64,000 bases of DNA from Ochotona curzoniae (lineage: Eukaryota > Chordata > Mammalia > Lagomorpha > Ochotonidae): contig NW_024466004.1 of the NCBI RefSeq assembly GCF_017591425.1, positions 36,458,501 through 36,522,500 on the forward strand, read 5' to 3'. Position numbers and translations under genes: made by a program. Positions within the stretch are counted from its first letter, which is position 1; each line of letters opens with the position of its first letter. Of the stretch, positions 35,301 to 47,300 are shown in pieces. The notes under the pieces are model-generated. The model had not been told where the DNA came from and did not search any database. It saw only the letters and a program-made list of their open reading frames with translations.

Positions 35301-38300
35301 AGAGAAATCTGTACTAAATAAGCAGGTAGCTTATCACTATCAAATAGTCAGTTCTTTGACTAGAGCATATAATTGGAGGGAGTACGAAGGTCTAGTAAAG
35401 AAAAATTACCCAGATTGTGAAACATTATAAGGTAATGTTGGAAGCAATTGAAGCAAAGAGGGCCTATAATTAGATTTTTAAAATTTATTTATTTATTTAT
35501 TTGACAGAGTTACAGAAAGAGAATGGAGGTTGGAAGGGGAGAGAGAGAGATACCTTCCATCTGTTGGTTCACTCTCCAAATGGCTACAACAGCCAGGGCT
35601 GGGCCTGATTGAAGCCAGATGCCTGGAACTCCACCCAGCTTTGCGGGTAGCAGCAGCCCAGAACTTGAGCCATCTTTTGCTGTTTCCCAGGCACATTAGC
35701 AGGGAGCTAGCCCAAAGGCCAGAACTCAAACTGGCACCCATACAGAGTGCTGCTGCTGCCTGCTGCCATACAACATTGGCCCTGTGATTAGATTTTCATT
35801 CCAAAAGAATATCTTAAGGAATTATGGAATGGAGAAGTACAGTGATTTTGGTTTGAATTGGAGAAGATAATTTTCTCATACTTTATTTATTTATTGGGAC
35901 TAAGAGACACAGGAAGTATTGGTGATAAACAGAATGGACTAGATCGATTGGACAGAATTGAGAGGGAAAATGATTGCCTAAAACAGGAAAGTGAGGTGTA
36001 TAATCTTTCCTTAATTTGCCTACATTTACATTAAACATTGTTCTGCTGCTACTGTTTTACCAACCTGATAAGACAGTTTTTTAAAAACAATAGTTCTGTT
36101 CATTAGAGGTGTTTTAAAAATTTTCAAGTGGGTTGTCCCAACTAGTTAAAAAATAAGGAATACTTCTGTCTTAGTCAATTTTTGCTATTATAACAAAATA
36201 TCTGACATTGAGTAATTTTTGAAGGACAAAGATTTATTAAAGGTTTATTTCTTACAGTTCTAGATGCTAGGAAGTTCAAGCTCAAGGGGCCTGCACCAGC
36301 AAGACCTTACTGTGTCATAACGTGGTAGATGTGTCACTTGGCAAGAGAAAGCAAGACACTGAACTTGTGGTCTCAATCTCTTTCATGTTTAACCTTAATC
36401 TATTCATGGAGTTGGACCCTTCAGGACTGAAATATATCCCATTAGGCCATACATGTGAATGGTGTTGTGCTGGGAACTAAGTTTTCAATGTTTGCTTTCC
36501 AGGGGGATACATTCAAAACATATCAAGCTGAAGCTCTGTTCTAAAAATCATTAAAATGTGTTTGTAAAACAAAGCAAGAATCCAAACCATTGTGTTTGTA
36601 GTATATCTTCTAGACAGGTGTTGGTTGACAGACTGTTGTTGTTGCTAAGGACCAGATAATAAAGACAGTAGTTCCCCCTTCGCTTGATTTTGCTTTCTAT
36701 GGTTTCAGTTACCTGCAAGTCAACTGATGTCCAAAAATATTAAATGGAAAGTTTCAATTTATAAGTGAGATTATTCAGTATTGTGAATAGTGTTGCTGAA
36801 TTTTACACAGCTCAGCTCTGGCCCTGCACAGAGGAGTCCTGTCTTTTGTTTAGCACATCCAGGCTATATATGACATTCATCCTAAGTTACTTTGTAGCTA
36901 TTTGGGTTTCAAACAAACTGTGTTTAAGTAACTTATTTGACTTAATAATGACCTCAAAGTGCAAGAATACAGAGAGGAGGAGTGACAGAGAGGAAGATCT
37001 TCCACCCGATGATTCACTCCCCAAGTGAGCTCAGTGGCCAGTGCTGCGCTGATCCAAAGCCAGGAGCCAGGAAATTCCCCCTGGTCTCCCGCATGGGTGC
37101 AGAGTCCCAAGGCTTTGGGCCAACCTTGACTGCTTTCCCAGGCCACAAACAGGGAGCTGGATGGGAAGTGAAGTTGCTGGGATTAGAACCAGCGCCCATA
37201 TGGGATCCTGGCACATTCAAGGCGAGGACTTTAGCCACTAGGCCACTGCGCTGGGCCCAAGAGTAATGATTCTGGTCATACACATATGCCAAGGAGAAGA
37301 AATAATGTGTTTCTATCAGATAAAAAATTAAAATTCATCGACTTAAAAAGAACCAAAAAAAAAGGTACATGCTCAGTTTGCTAAATCTGTGGAAAGAATA
37401 AATTCTATGTATGAGTTATGATGAAGGAAAAAGAAATGTATGTGTGGGGAGAACAGTATATGTGAGGTTCAGTGCCATCAGCAGTTTTAAGAATCCACTG
37501 GACTTCTATACGTTGTGCATGAGGGGAACTACAATGTTTAGGCACTGAGGGGTCTTGGCCTCAGATTTCAGTCTACCACTCTCACTTACAAAGCAGTTCT
37601 CAGTGCAGGGATGTGTAAAGGCCTTGGCAGGGTTGACCTGGCAATGGTTTGCCAGCACCTTCACAGTAATGTTACAGTTTTACTTTTTTTTCCAGTGGAT
37701 TTAAAGAAAATAGATTTTGCCTAATGCTTTCTAATGTTGTGTATATATATAATTTAGAAAATCAACTTTAAAAAATAATCATTTGCCTCTTTTACTGTCA
37801 AATGTTTGATTTTAAAGGTGAAGAAAATTATATTTAAATTGATGACTATAACTCACATATATTAGTGGCAGAACCAGAATCAAAACTTGTTTTCTGACTT
37901 CAGGTTTAGTATACTTGTTATGCTGTGATACCAGTATTTTTTTTGTATTTTTAAATGAGACCAAGAATCATGAAAGTTAGCTAAAGACAAACAGTGGGGA
38001 AGCAACCAACTGGAAGACTTCAAATGTATGTCCTTGTTTTGCTTCTTCTAGGTTCCTTTAAAACAGGGTCGAAGTCTTATGGATTGGATTCGACTGACCA
38101 AAAGTGGAAAGGACTTAACAGGATTGAAAGGCAGGCTGATTGAAGTAACTGAAGAAGAACTTAAAAAGCACAATAAAAGGGATGACTGTTGGATATGTAT
38201 AAGAGGTAGGTAGCATTTATTAAACACTACAGAAAAATTTTGTCTTGATTTTTCAAATATTATGGTATTTACACTATATTTATATTATTTGAGATTATAA

Positions 38301-41300
38301 TTCACAATTAGATAACAAACGTTCCTTGTGTTTCATAATAAATAATATAATTCTGTAGTTAGTCTTTAAGCAACCATTTGCATTCTGGTGCAGAAAACGA
38401 TTTCTGAAATGAACTATTTTTTCTAGCATTTTTGCATTATATTGCTTTTGGAAGGAAATAAGCCTTTTCCAGGCAGGTTAATATCAAAATAGTAAAGTAG
38501 AATTATTCAGTAATATCCAATTATGTGGAATAACTTTCCACATCAGAGCTTGTGCCAGAATCCTGTTGGAAAAAATAAAGTCTTTGAGATCCTGAAAAGC
38601 GTTAAAACTAGATGATCAGATCTCACTTGTAGGAATTTTATTGTTTAGTATTTACTTCTTAGAAAAATTAGCTGTCTGATTGGTTAGCTCACTAGCTGAA
38701 CAGGGTTGTTTGTGTGTTAGCAGAGGTGTGACAGTTACTCCTCATGAATGGTGTTTCTCTCTGCAGCTTTCTGGGTGTCTGGGTTGTCCTTAGCACACAG
38801 TCTGGTTTCACTTAGCTCAGTGTTTTGTGTAGACATTTTTTGTGTTTCTTACCACTACCCACTATCACATGGCTTTTTTGGGCATCTGTGAAGGTTATGG
38901 AATGCTTCTTGCAGTCGGTTTGGGAAGTGGCCACATGTCAGGTCCTGAGGGGCTTCATTTAGTGAGTCCTACTTAAGGGCTGTAAAGTACCCTCTGGTTC
39001 CCTCTCCAAGTGCCCAGAGAGCTGGCACTCTGGCAGGCTGAAGCCAGGAACCAGGAATTTAATCAGGATCTTCAACTTGGGTGGCAAAAACGCAGAAGTA
39101 TTTCAGACATCACCTACTGCTGCCACAGTGCTCATTAGCAGGAAGCTGGAGCCTGGAACAGAGCCAGGAATCTAGCCTAGGTAAGCCGGTAGATGATGTA
39201 GGCATCCCACTGGAATCTTAATCACTCTACCAAACATGCACCTCTATCCTCTGTTTAGAGAGGAGAGAAAGTGACATTTTTTGCTACTATCATAATTATA
39301 ATTTTGTTGTTATCTAATTAGAGTTTGCAGCCAATTATCTCATTGTGCTGTAATCTGCATGAGGGCAGGGATCATGTTAATCTTTCTCAGTGCTCTGTGC
39401 TTGGTGGCTGGCATAGAGTGGCCATGGCACTCTATGTGTGGTTGTTGAATGGATACAACAATTATCTTTTGGAAGTTTGGTTACTTAAAGATATATAATG
39501 TTGTCATGGGCAATTATGATCTGATGCATGGAAAGACCCCCAGAAAATACTTTGAATTTCCTAAAACAGCCACAACAAAATTCTGCAACTATATAGCTTT
39601 AAACAATATCCATTTTAGAGTCTCACAGTTCTGGAGACCAGGAGTCTGAGATCAGGATGTTGACAGGGTTAGTTCCATCTGAGGACTATGAGGAGGCATC
39701 TGTCCAAGCCTCTTGCTTAGTCCAGGGTGGCTGGAGGCAGAATTTGGAATTCCTTGACTTATGGAACATTATTCCAATTTTTGCCTTCATCTTTACGTAG
39801 CATTCTCCGTGTGTGTGTGCCTCAGATTTCCCATTTTTTATACAAACACTAGTCCTATTGAATTAGAGTCTACCCTACTCCAGTGTGACCTCAGATATTT
39901 TATCTACAGCAGTCCCATATTTAAATAAGGTCAAAGGTGATCCAGGTACTATGGAATGCAACTTATAAATAAATAGTAGGGAAATTAATTCAGCTCACAA
40001 CAGAAACAGCTAGGGCATGGTGTTCTCAATGACACAGGATATGGAAACTTCCAGCAGGTGATGATATACTTTTCCCTAAGACAGAGCAACTCCACATCTC
40101 CCCAAAGTTCTTCAGAGACACACAAATGTGAATTTTTGTAACCTTCCTGTTGCCTGTTTATCAGTTTACAACTAGAACCGAGTGACCTCCCCTCTACTCT
40201 AGAGTGTTTTCTGCTAAATGAGTGTCTGCTAGCTGGCCCAGGCTTCAGGGGTGCCTCCACTAATTGCAGTAGGAAGCCACTTCAGAAGACTCCCATGTGT
40301 AAGTCTGTCTTGGCAGTGAAGCCTTACTCAGACATTGTTATTCTTTATTATTCATTTGAAATGTTGATGGGAATAAGAGATTGGATTACTATGTTTGAAA
40401 AGTAACACATTGCTCCTAGTTACAGACTGTGAAGATTTGAATGTATTGAGCCCCTTCTGGTAAAGTTGTTGATTTTATCACAAATTGTTAAAAAGTTGAA
40501 ATGTGTTCAATCAGTAAGGTTTTCTCTATCATTGCAAAGGGTGATTTTTTCTTTTTATTTATTTATTTTTTTCTTTTATCAAGATGCCTTTGAATTAGAT
40601 CTAACTCTAGTGTGAGAGTAAGTGATTGTTAGACCACAGGCTGAAGGAAGGGCTGTAAGAGTGCTACAAAAAAGTAATATCAGATTGAAGGGAGAAAAGT
40701 CTCATGATTTAGGACTGCCAAGTAGTGGACAGGAAGTGAGGGAGATGTCTGAGTAAGCAGAAGTGTCTAACAGAGATAACAGAAAAGTTTGAGAGTAACT
40801 GTTGAAGAGTTAGAAGAAAGAATATTGGAAAGGTATGTTAAATTGGACTGTGTCACTGGCAAGCACAGAAACCAGGGCAGGAGGCGGGACTGGTGGGAGT
40901 TATTGCGGGCCGTTTCAACTAGGCTGCAGCTCCCACTGGTTTGCGTGGGGGCCGAGTGTGTGCTGGGCAGAACCAGGCTGGACTGCAACACCCATTGGTT
41001 CATGTGGAAGACAGGGCTAGAAACAGAACTGATCCAGCAATTGCAACCACCAGCATATCCATGAGCTGACTGGGGTGACGGACTGTGCCAGACCCTATAC
41101 TGATATGCACACACAAGAATCAGGTCTGGGGTCACCTCAGATTAAGTTTCTTTGGGGATCCTGCCAACTGAACTGCTCATTTCAGAGCCCCAACCTTGAA
41201 GGGAAGTGCAGGTTCCATGGTCTGACTATGGAGTGTCAAAACTGGACCTCCTCAGAGGCACAGACGGAGCAGTGGACAGCATATCTATGTGCATACAGAG

Positions 41301-44300
41301 GGTATTGCAATCCATCAGAACCAGCAGAGGACACCTGGTACCACAACGGAGGATGAAGGACAGAACAAATCAATCAACTCCCCCAGCAATGTGTTGGCAT
41401 TGAAAATCTGGGGAAATGGAGACTCTAAGATGGACTGTGTCAGCCAATGGATTCTGCAGAGATTTCATCATTCTTGGAATGGCAAGATTGACAGCAATTT
41501 AAAGCTATTGAACTATCGAAACCACTTGAGCAGTGCCCTTGGAGCATGCCAGGTCAGGGACCCTGGGATGGGTGGGATGCTGGGTGGGCTTCTCCTTTCC
41601 TTACCCCAGATACAGAAAAAAAAATTGTAGAAACAATGGTCTTACCCACTTCCTTGTAGCCCTTAACCCTTTGTGCCCTAATTAACTATGTAAAGATTAT
41701 CAAACTAAAATAATAATTAAAAAAATTCGACTGTGCCAGATCATGAAAGCCAGACTGAGAAATGTATTCTTCCTTTAAATGGTGGTCTGAGTTACTGAAG
41801 GGATTTGGATGTGGGGATAGTGTGATCAAGTGTATGTTGTATCATTATTTAGTTGGGCATGTAGGGGTTTGATATGGAGCAACAAAAATATTTCTCTAAT
41901 TGCACAAGTTCAAGTAGAGTAGGAATTGAACCAGAATGTTGACAGAAACGAAGGAGAGTAGTATGAATGTGAGACAGATTCCTTTTAATTTTGAACATGA
42001 TTCCAAATCAAAGCTGAAGAAAACATACCTGACTAAATGTCACTGTCTGTTTCTTCTCACCTCTTCCAAATTAATGTATTAAAGTTTTTAAAAAGGGGAA
42101 TGTGTTCTTTTAGCCTCAAAAGTCAGTGATAATGTTTATACTCAAGATTTTCCTTTCTTTTTTAATTCTTTCTCTTTCTTCTTTTTTTTGTTAAATTTTG
42201 CCAGGAGTCTGGAATTCAATCCGAGTTTCCCAAGTGGGTGGCAGAGACAGAGGACTTAAGCCATCACTTGCTGCTCAAGAGGGTGCTGATTAGCAGGAAG
42301 TTGGACCAGAAACAGGCAAATAGGCACGCTAATAGAGGGTGTCGGCACCCTGAAACATTTCTGGAGCTGTGCTAGATATCTTTCTCTGGACTCATGTTTT
42401 GATCAAAACAGTAGCACGCACGTGTAATTTCTCTTTCTTTTAAAAAATATTTTAAGTTCTTCATTTGCTGACAATTGCCTCATTTTTAGATCAGATCTGA
42501 ATTCAGCTGATAAGGATGAGGGAGCTATGTTTTCTTTAATAAATATTAGAAATTTTGATGGCTAACATTTTATGGCTATCATGGTTTTATGGGTAACATT
42601 TTATGACTACTTTTTCGAGCATCAGTGAACAATTCTGCTTCATCCTCAAGTGTGCTGAGTTAAGTCACAGTCTTAAATGATGGTGGAGAAGAGCACTTGG
42701 CTAGCAGTAGACTGCAAAATGTACAGAAAGCTGTACATTGACCTGGGATGACTCTGAAGACAGATCTCTGCAGTTTGTAATTTGATCACTTAATTTTCAC
42801 TCTTTTCTATTAAGTGCATAATTGTGTTAATGCTGTAGTAGTTAAGTGGAATGTTGAAGGAATGGATTGGGGAGATACACTGGTTTTCAGAAACTATTGA
42901 ATTTACCGCTAATTCATACTTTCATAATTTTTTCCTTCACTGTTATTTCTCTCTGAGAAGAACTAAAAGCAATTTAGAAATGCAAAGTTTTGAGCAAACA
43001 TCTAAGTCACTTATCTGTGAGACTCTGGAGAGCTTAGGTTAGATTGTTTTTACTTCAGTGTGGTGTATTTTACATTAGTAAAATCATGTGATAGGGTGAT
43101 GGAGCCTGTGAGCTTTGTGAGGGTGGGGGCTATATGGTCTGAAACTCAGTAAATGTCTCCTTGAATAAATGATATCTTGAATAAGTTGATTAAGTTAAAA
43201 GACTGGTAGCTCTGTTAAAAAAGTTAGCAGTTTAGATCCTCCAAATGGCATTAACTGGGTTTCATTTATAATTTAAAAGTAAGAACACTTTCATTTCTTT
43301 AAATATGATGTTCATATGCTAATAAATTGAAGAGACCTGCTAGGGGCTACTACAAAATTGGCTTTTACTGGATGTATGTTATTTATATTTGATGACTAGT
43401 AAAAAAAAAGTTTGACATATTAATTTTAAGTGGTAGTGTTTCCTGTTGTTATGTTTCTGTTACAGCTAGCTTTCTAAGTTTATTTATAATACACCTTTCA
43501 AAATTACTGTAGGGCCTGTGCCACTCAGTGGGGATTCTTGAGCAGTCGCTTGGCTTTAGTTTGGCCCTTGCCACAGTTGTGGCTGCCATTTGCAGACTGA
43601 ACTTGTGGATAGAGGAACTCATGGCCCTTTTTTTTTTTCCAGTCTCTCTCTCTTTCAAGTAAATATCAGAAGTATGCAAAGAAACATCAAAATTTATTCG
43701 TAGGGTACTTTCGTAGGATAGTAGTGTAAGTAAATGTGAATATCCTCATTATTCATTGAGTTTGTATTTGTAAACTGTGTACTTCGGACAATTTACTTGC
43801 AATCTTAAAGTGAATACTGACATTCAGTGACATGTAAAGAACAATGACAGTTTGTTGGCTGACACACACTTCCTAGCTCTGGGCAGAAAAAGTGATGATC
43901 TGCCCTCTTGTTTCTGGCTTTTGTACTGTAAACATTATCTCTTTCACAGTCATGTGCTTCATGTTTTTGTATTTTTGTTAATGAGTTACTGTTTGAAATG
44001 ATTCCCAAGGACAGCACAGAGATGCTGACACAGAAGGGCTGTGATGAGCCTTATGGAAAAAAAATATGTGCTACATAAGCTTCAATTAAGCTGAGTTACA
44101 GTGCTGCTCACTGAGTTCAGTGTTCATGGATTAACAACAGATCGACTAAGGTAGCTAAGCAAACACATTGAACAAGGTTATTTGTTGATTGATTGACAGT
44201 AAGTTTGTTTCAAGAATAATATAGTGAAGTGTTTATTTTCTCCGAGGTGTGGTAGTTCAGTATCCTGTGTAGCTACCATTACATTTTTGACTTATATGAC

Positions 44301-47300
44301 ATTCCCTTTCTTTTTGGACACCACATGCAAATGGAGTCACATTGTATTTACCAATCTGTGTCTGACTTGTTTCACTAGGCATACTGTCCTTTGCTTCCAT
44401 CCATGTTGATGCAAATGGCAAGATTTTATTAATTTTGTGCCTCCATAGTATTCCATTGTGTATGTATCCAATTTTTCTTATCACTTGTCAGTTAATGCAC
44501 ACTTTGATTGTCTCCATTTCTTGGTTGTTGTGAATAGTACTGCAATAAACATGGGTATTCTGCGTGTGGCAGCTGTGTTTTTACGCTTTGAAGCTGATAT
44601 TATTTTCCACAATGGCTGCACTAATTTGCTACCAGAGTGTACAAGGGTTCCTTTCCCTCAGCATCCTTCTCCTTAGGGCTGACCTTTGGTCATTGTGATA
44701 ATCCATTATACCTGGAGTGAAGTGATAACTTTATGTGCTTTTGATTTGAACTTCTTTAATAGTGGTATTGACTATTTCTACGAAGCTGTTGACTGTGTCT
44801 CTGAAAAAAACATGTATGTAAATCTGTCATCCATTTTAAAACTTGGACTATTTGTTGCATTGGTGTTAGTTTAAGTTTCTAACCTATGCTGATTATTAAT
44901 AGCTTGTCAAATGTATAGTTTCCAAATATTCTTTCACATTCTATAGGGTTTCTCTTTGTTCATTGTTTCCTTTGTTGAACAGAAACTTTTTTGATGAAAT
45001 CCCGTGTATCTTTTTTGCTTTTCTTTCCTGTGCTTTTGGGTTATAATCCAAAAATTATTGAGCAATTCTAGTATCATAATGTGTTCCCCTACCTTCTTCT
45101 GGTAGTTCCATAGTTTCAGTTCTTACATTTAGGTCTTTAATTCATTTGGGTTGATTTTTTTGTACAGGGTGAGAGGTAAGACTCTAGTTTCATACTTCTG
45201 AATTGATATGGAGTTTTATTACCGTCATTTATTGAAAAGACTGTCCTTTCTATAATGCATGTTCTTAGCACTTCTGTGAAAGAGCAGGTGGCCAGAGATG
45301 CATAGATTTACTTGTAGGCTCTCAATTTTCTTTCACTGGTTTGTATGTCTTTTTTCTTGTTGCAGAGATGATTTTTGAAAATTCTACACTTATTATCCAA
45401 TATTTTTGTTACATCAGCCCTTCAAGCTCAAGAGTAGGGTGGAGCAGGGGATAAAGTTTTGGATGAAAAACAAGTAGGCACTATAACCCAAATCTGTCTG
45501 TTTTTAATGCTACCACCACACTTACCTTTGCTGTAGCTTTGTGTTATATTTTGAGTTTAAGATAGCATAATGCCTCGTGAACTCTTCATTTTACTCAAGA
45601 TTGTTTTGGTTATTTTATGGTTCTATACCATTTTCAAATTTTTTTCTTTCTTTTTTTTTTAAGAAAAAACTTGTTTATTTTTTCAGAAAGTCAGATTTAC
45701 TGAGAGAAGGAGAGACAGAGAGAAGGATCTTCCATTCCCAAGTAGCTACAGTGGCCAGAACTGAGCTGATCGGAGGCTAGGAGCCAGGAGTTTCTTCTGG
45801 GTCCCCCACGTGGGTACAGGTTCCAAGGCTTTGGGCCATACTTAAACTGCTTTCCTAGGCTACAAGCATGAAGCTGAATGGAAAGAGGAACAGCCGGAAT
45901 TAGAACTGACACCCATTTGGGATCCTGGAGCATGCAAGGCGAGGGTTAGGAACTCCATCCCAATCTCTCACGGGAGACAGGAACTTACTTACATATTTGA
46001 GCTATAACGTGCTCTCTTGCTGGGTGCAATAGTAGGATGCTGACTTGGGACCAGAGTACCAGGACTAAAACCGATAACCGAGTATGGCATGTGGTGGTTT
46101 AACTTGTTGTGCCGCGATGTCTCCCTTATGATACACCTTCTTTCTAGTACTAATTTGTACGGGTTTTTTTTTTTTAACAATTAACAAATTTATTAAATGC
46201 ATTTTTTGCTTCTTTTGAGATGATCATTTTTTTTTTCCATTCTATTCATGTAGTATATCACATTTACTGATTGTTTGTGGAAGACCATTTTTAAGTTCCA
46301 TCTTTACGCCTAATTGGTCAAAGTGATTAATATTTTTAATATGCTTTTGGGTTTGGTTTTCTGGTATTTTGTTCATCAGTGATACTTTCCTGCATGTTGT
46401 GTGTGTGTTACCTTGTCTGGTTTCTGGTTTCAGTATTAGTAATATTGGTCTTGGAAAAACGTGTTTGGAAGAATTCTTCACTCTTTTTGGGGTGAGTTTG
46501 GGGATAGTGAATAATTTGAGAAGAGTAGTATTGTTTTTGTTCTTAAATATATAGTAGAATTAAACAGTGAAACCATCTGGTCCTCTACTGGCTGATTTAC
46601 CTACTACCTAACTACCTATCTTTCTACCTTCTTTCTTTCCTTTTTTAAAAATTATTTATTTATTTATTATTATTTTTTGAAAGTCAGATATACAGAGAGG
46701 AAAGAGACAGAGAGGAGGAACTTCTATCTACTGATTCAATCTCTAGGTAGCCGCAATGGCTGGAGCTAAGCCAACCCGAAGCCAGGAGCCTGGAGCCTCT
46801 TCTGGGTCTCCCACATGAGTGCAGGGTCCCAAGGATTTGGCCTGTCCTCTGCTGCTTTCCCAGGCCACAAGCAGAGAGCTGGATGGAAAGTGCGACCGCC
46901 AGGATTTAAACTGGTGCCCATATGGGATTCCAGTGTGTGCAAGGGGAGGACTTCAGTGGCTAGGCTACTACACCGGACCCAGAAAGCCACTAGACTTTCA
47001 TGCTGGCCCCGTTCTTTCTTTTTTAAGACTTATTTATTAATTTGAAAGTCAAAATAACAGAGAGAGAATCTTCTATTTGCTGGTCCACTCACTAATTGGC
47101 CACAATGATTGGGCTGGATCAGATCATGGTCGGGAGCTTCCTTCTTCTAGGTCTCCCATATGGGTGAAGTTGAACCACACTTGTAACATCTTCAGTTGCT
47201 TTTTCTAGACCATTAGGTGGGAACTGGATTGGAAGTGGAGCACCAGGATTCAAACCAGTGCGGCTGCTTTACATTCTATGCCATTACTATGATGGCCCAC

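Larger units (their letters stand above)
32257..38051 (+). other. CYB5R4: CYB5R4 intron 1
   Basis: A 5.8-kb intron. Holds a reverse MIR (33150-33295), an ERV2-type LTR (33611-34111) with possible adjoining retroviral remnant, a MIR (34855-35035), an L2-like fragment split by a SINE, a MaLR-type LTR (36170-36530) and a SINE (36967-37258). Nothing recognised in 32330-33149 or 37259-38040. Confidence 0.85.
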
